A DNA stretch of 64,000 nt from contig CAMZOI010000003.1 of assembly GCA_947331495.1 (NCBI GenBank), positions 1 to 64,000 on the forward strand, written 5' to 3'. The notes beneath the pieces were generated by a model. That model worked only from the letters and a program-made list of their open reading frames with translations, ran no database searches and had not been told where the DNA came from. The translations under genes and the position numbers were made by a program. Positions 63,513-64,000 of this stretch are shown one piece after another. The stretch is from Erythrobacteraceae bacterium Alg239-R51 (GTDB lineage: Bacteria > Pseudomonadota > Alphaproteobacteria > Sphingomonadales > Sphingomonadaceae). Each line of letters opens with the position of its first letter. Within the stretch, counting starts at the first letter, position 1.

Positions 63513-64000
63513 ATGTGGCTCATACCCAAAGATACCAGCGGCATGACGAACCGCGTCGCTATCAGCGACGGGCTGAAAGCGGCGCTGGTGCGATGGTATA
63601 TCGGCAAAGGCGACGAGGCGGATCACCGAGCCTCGGTCTCGCTCGTCGTGACCTCACGCGAAAACGGTAAATGGCTAGCCTGCGACTGTCTGGCGGAAGA
63701 TCGATCGCCGCCGCTCATGAGCCCCGCTTATCTCAGCTTCCAGGAAACCTATTATCTCCGCCGCCTGACCGCTCGTCCGAGCCACAGCCCCAGGTGCCCG
63801 TTCTACATGCCGCAAGCGCCACAACGTATCCGCGAAACCGGCCGCGACACACTCTACGAGATCAAGCAGCCCAAGGGACTGTTCAACGCGCACCAGAAAG
63901 CGCCAGAGAAGCTCGCCCAGAAACCTGATGAAAGCGAGCCAGACGACCGATCCCGCGGCGTCGCCATCCCCAGGCTCGGCAAACTCCTTTGGCTTTTGCT
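63513..64000 (+). CDS. Hypothetical protein, N-terminal part (runs off the window)
   Basis: ATG 63513, directly after an in-frame TAG, opens 162 codons that remain open at the window end. The translation begins MWLIPKDTSGMTNRVAISDGLKA, continues RASVSLVVTSRENGKWLACDCLAEDRSPPLMSPAYLSFQETYYLRRLTAR and then HSPRCPFYMPQ, where CDC and CPF could be metal ligands. A similar order of features (small beta domain, then H...CP) occurs in large plasmid proteins of the DUF1173 kind, but the assignment is only a resemblance. Confidence 0.6.
   Translation, partial: MWLIPKDTSGMTNRVAISDGLKAALVRWYIGKGDEADHRASVSLVVTSRENGKWLACDCLAEDRSPPLMSPAYLSFQETYYLRRLTARPSHSPRCPFYMPQAPQRIRETGRDTLYEIKQPKGLFNAHQKAPEKLAQKPDESEPDDRSRGVAIPRLGKLLWLL

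Noticed and set aside
1..64000. tRNA, rRNA or riboswitch genes
   Set aside because: No cloverleaf with CCA-like end, rRNA segment or known riboswitch pattern was recognised by eye; a covariance-model scan could not be run.

Overview
The window looks like about 64 kb of a large, GC-rich conjugative plasmid (or plasmid-like element) from an alphaproteobacterium, most likely a sphingomonad. The basis is an F-type (tra/trb) secretion operon carrying small unassigned genes between the named ones, an iteron/RepA/ParAB replication module, DUF3768- and ArdC-type plasmid genes and a high-GC codon style. This assignment rests on family recognition only; no database search was possible.

Layout. (1) 1-6.3 kb, resistance cargo: a minus-strand sulfur operon (SulP permease, two half-size YeeE/YedE transporters, a persulfide dioxygenase and a BigR/SqrR-like ArsR repressor), then an FAD disulfide oxidoreductase, and a mercury-uptake unit (merR divergent from merT plus a GDCCVxC protein). 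(2) 6.5-15.9 kb, accessory and scarred DNA: a RES/Xre toxin-antitoxin pair, small stress-type proteins, a DMT exporter, an integrase fragment, a DUF3768 gene broken by an in-frame stop, a HigBA pair whose toxin appears frameshifted in a C4 run, and an AbiEi/AbiEii pair lying between two ~470-bp direct repeats that each encode a WGR-domain protein. (3) 15.9-34.6 kb, minus strand: one tightly overlapping tra operon running traA-L-E-K-B-dsbC-V-C-orf-trbI-S26 peptidase-W-orf-U-trbC-N-orf-F-H-G, i.e. pilus and mating-pair formation. No relaxase, coupling protein or oriT is visible here. (4) 34.9-37.3 kb: small opposite-strand genes and a VirB1-like lytic transglycosylase. (5) 37.4-47 kb, a probable defence island: an IS3-family element, an HNH nuclease, a DUF2026 protein, then a co-directional cluster of three-Cys-motif partner (TcmP), SAMHD1-like HD hydrolase, nucleotidyltransferase, Gp37/Gp68 three-Cys-motif protein and an unknown protein, closed by a complete tyrosine recombinase. 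(6) 47-52.3 kb, maintenance: a DUF1612-like protein, ParB, two 16-bp parS-like palindromes, ParA, six 17-bp iterons and RepA. (7) 52.7-64 kb, plus strand: a Toprim/zinc-finger primase-like protein, a 1404-aa methylase-helicase of the Strawberry-notch type, a 691-aa ParB-like protein, ArdC antirestriction protein and several conserved but unassigned plasmid genes.

The genes fit a self-transmissible element that copies itself (RepA/iterons), segregates (ParAB/parS), builds a conjugative pilus, is retained by several toxin-antitoxin systems, probably evades restriction on entry (ArdC, perhaps the methylase-helicase), carries an anti-phage-like island and pays its way with sulfide/mercury handling. 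The best candidates for something undescribed are the TcmP-HD-NTase-Gp37/68 cluster (40.7-45.6 kb), the duplicated WGR units around AbiE, and a leader hairpin that recurs with compensatory base changes in front of two separate genes.
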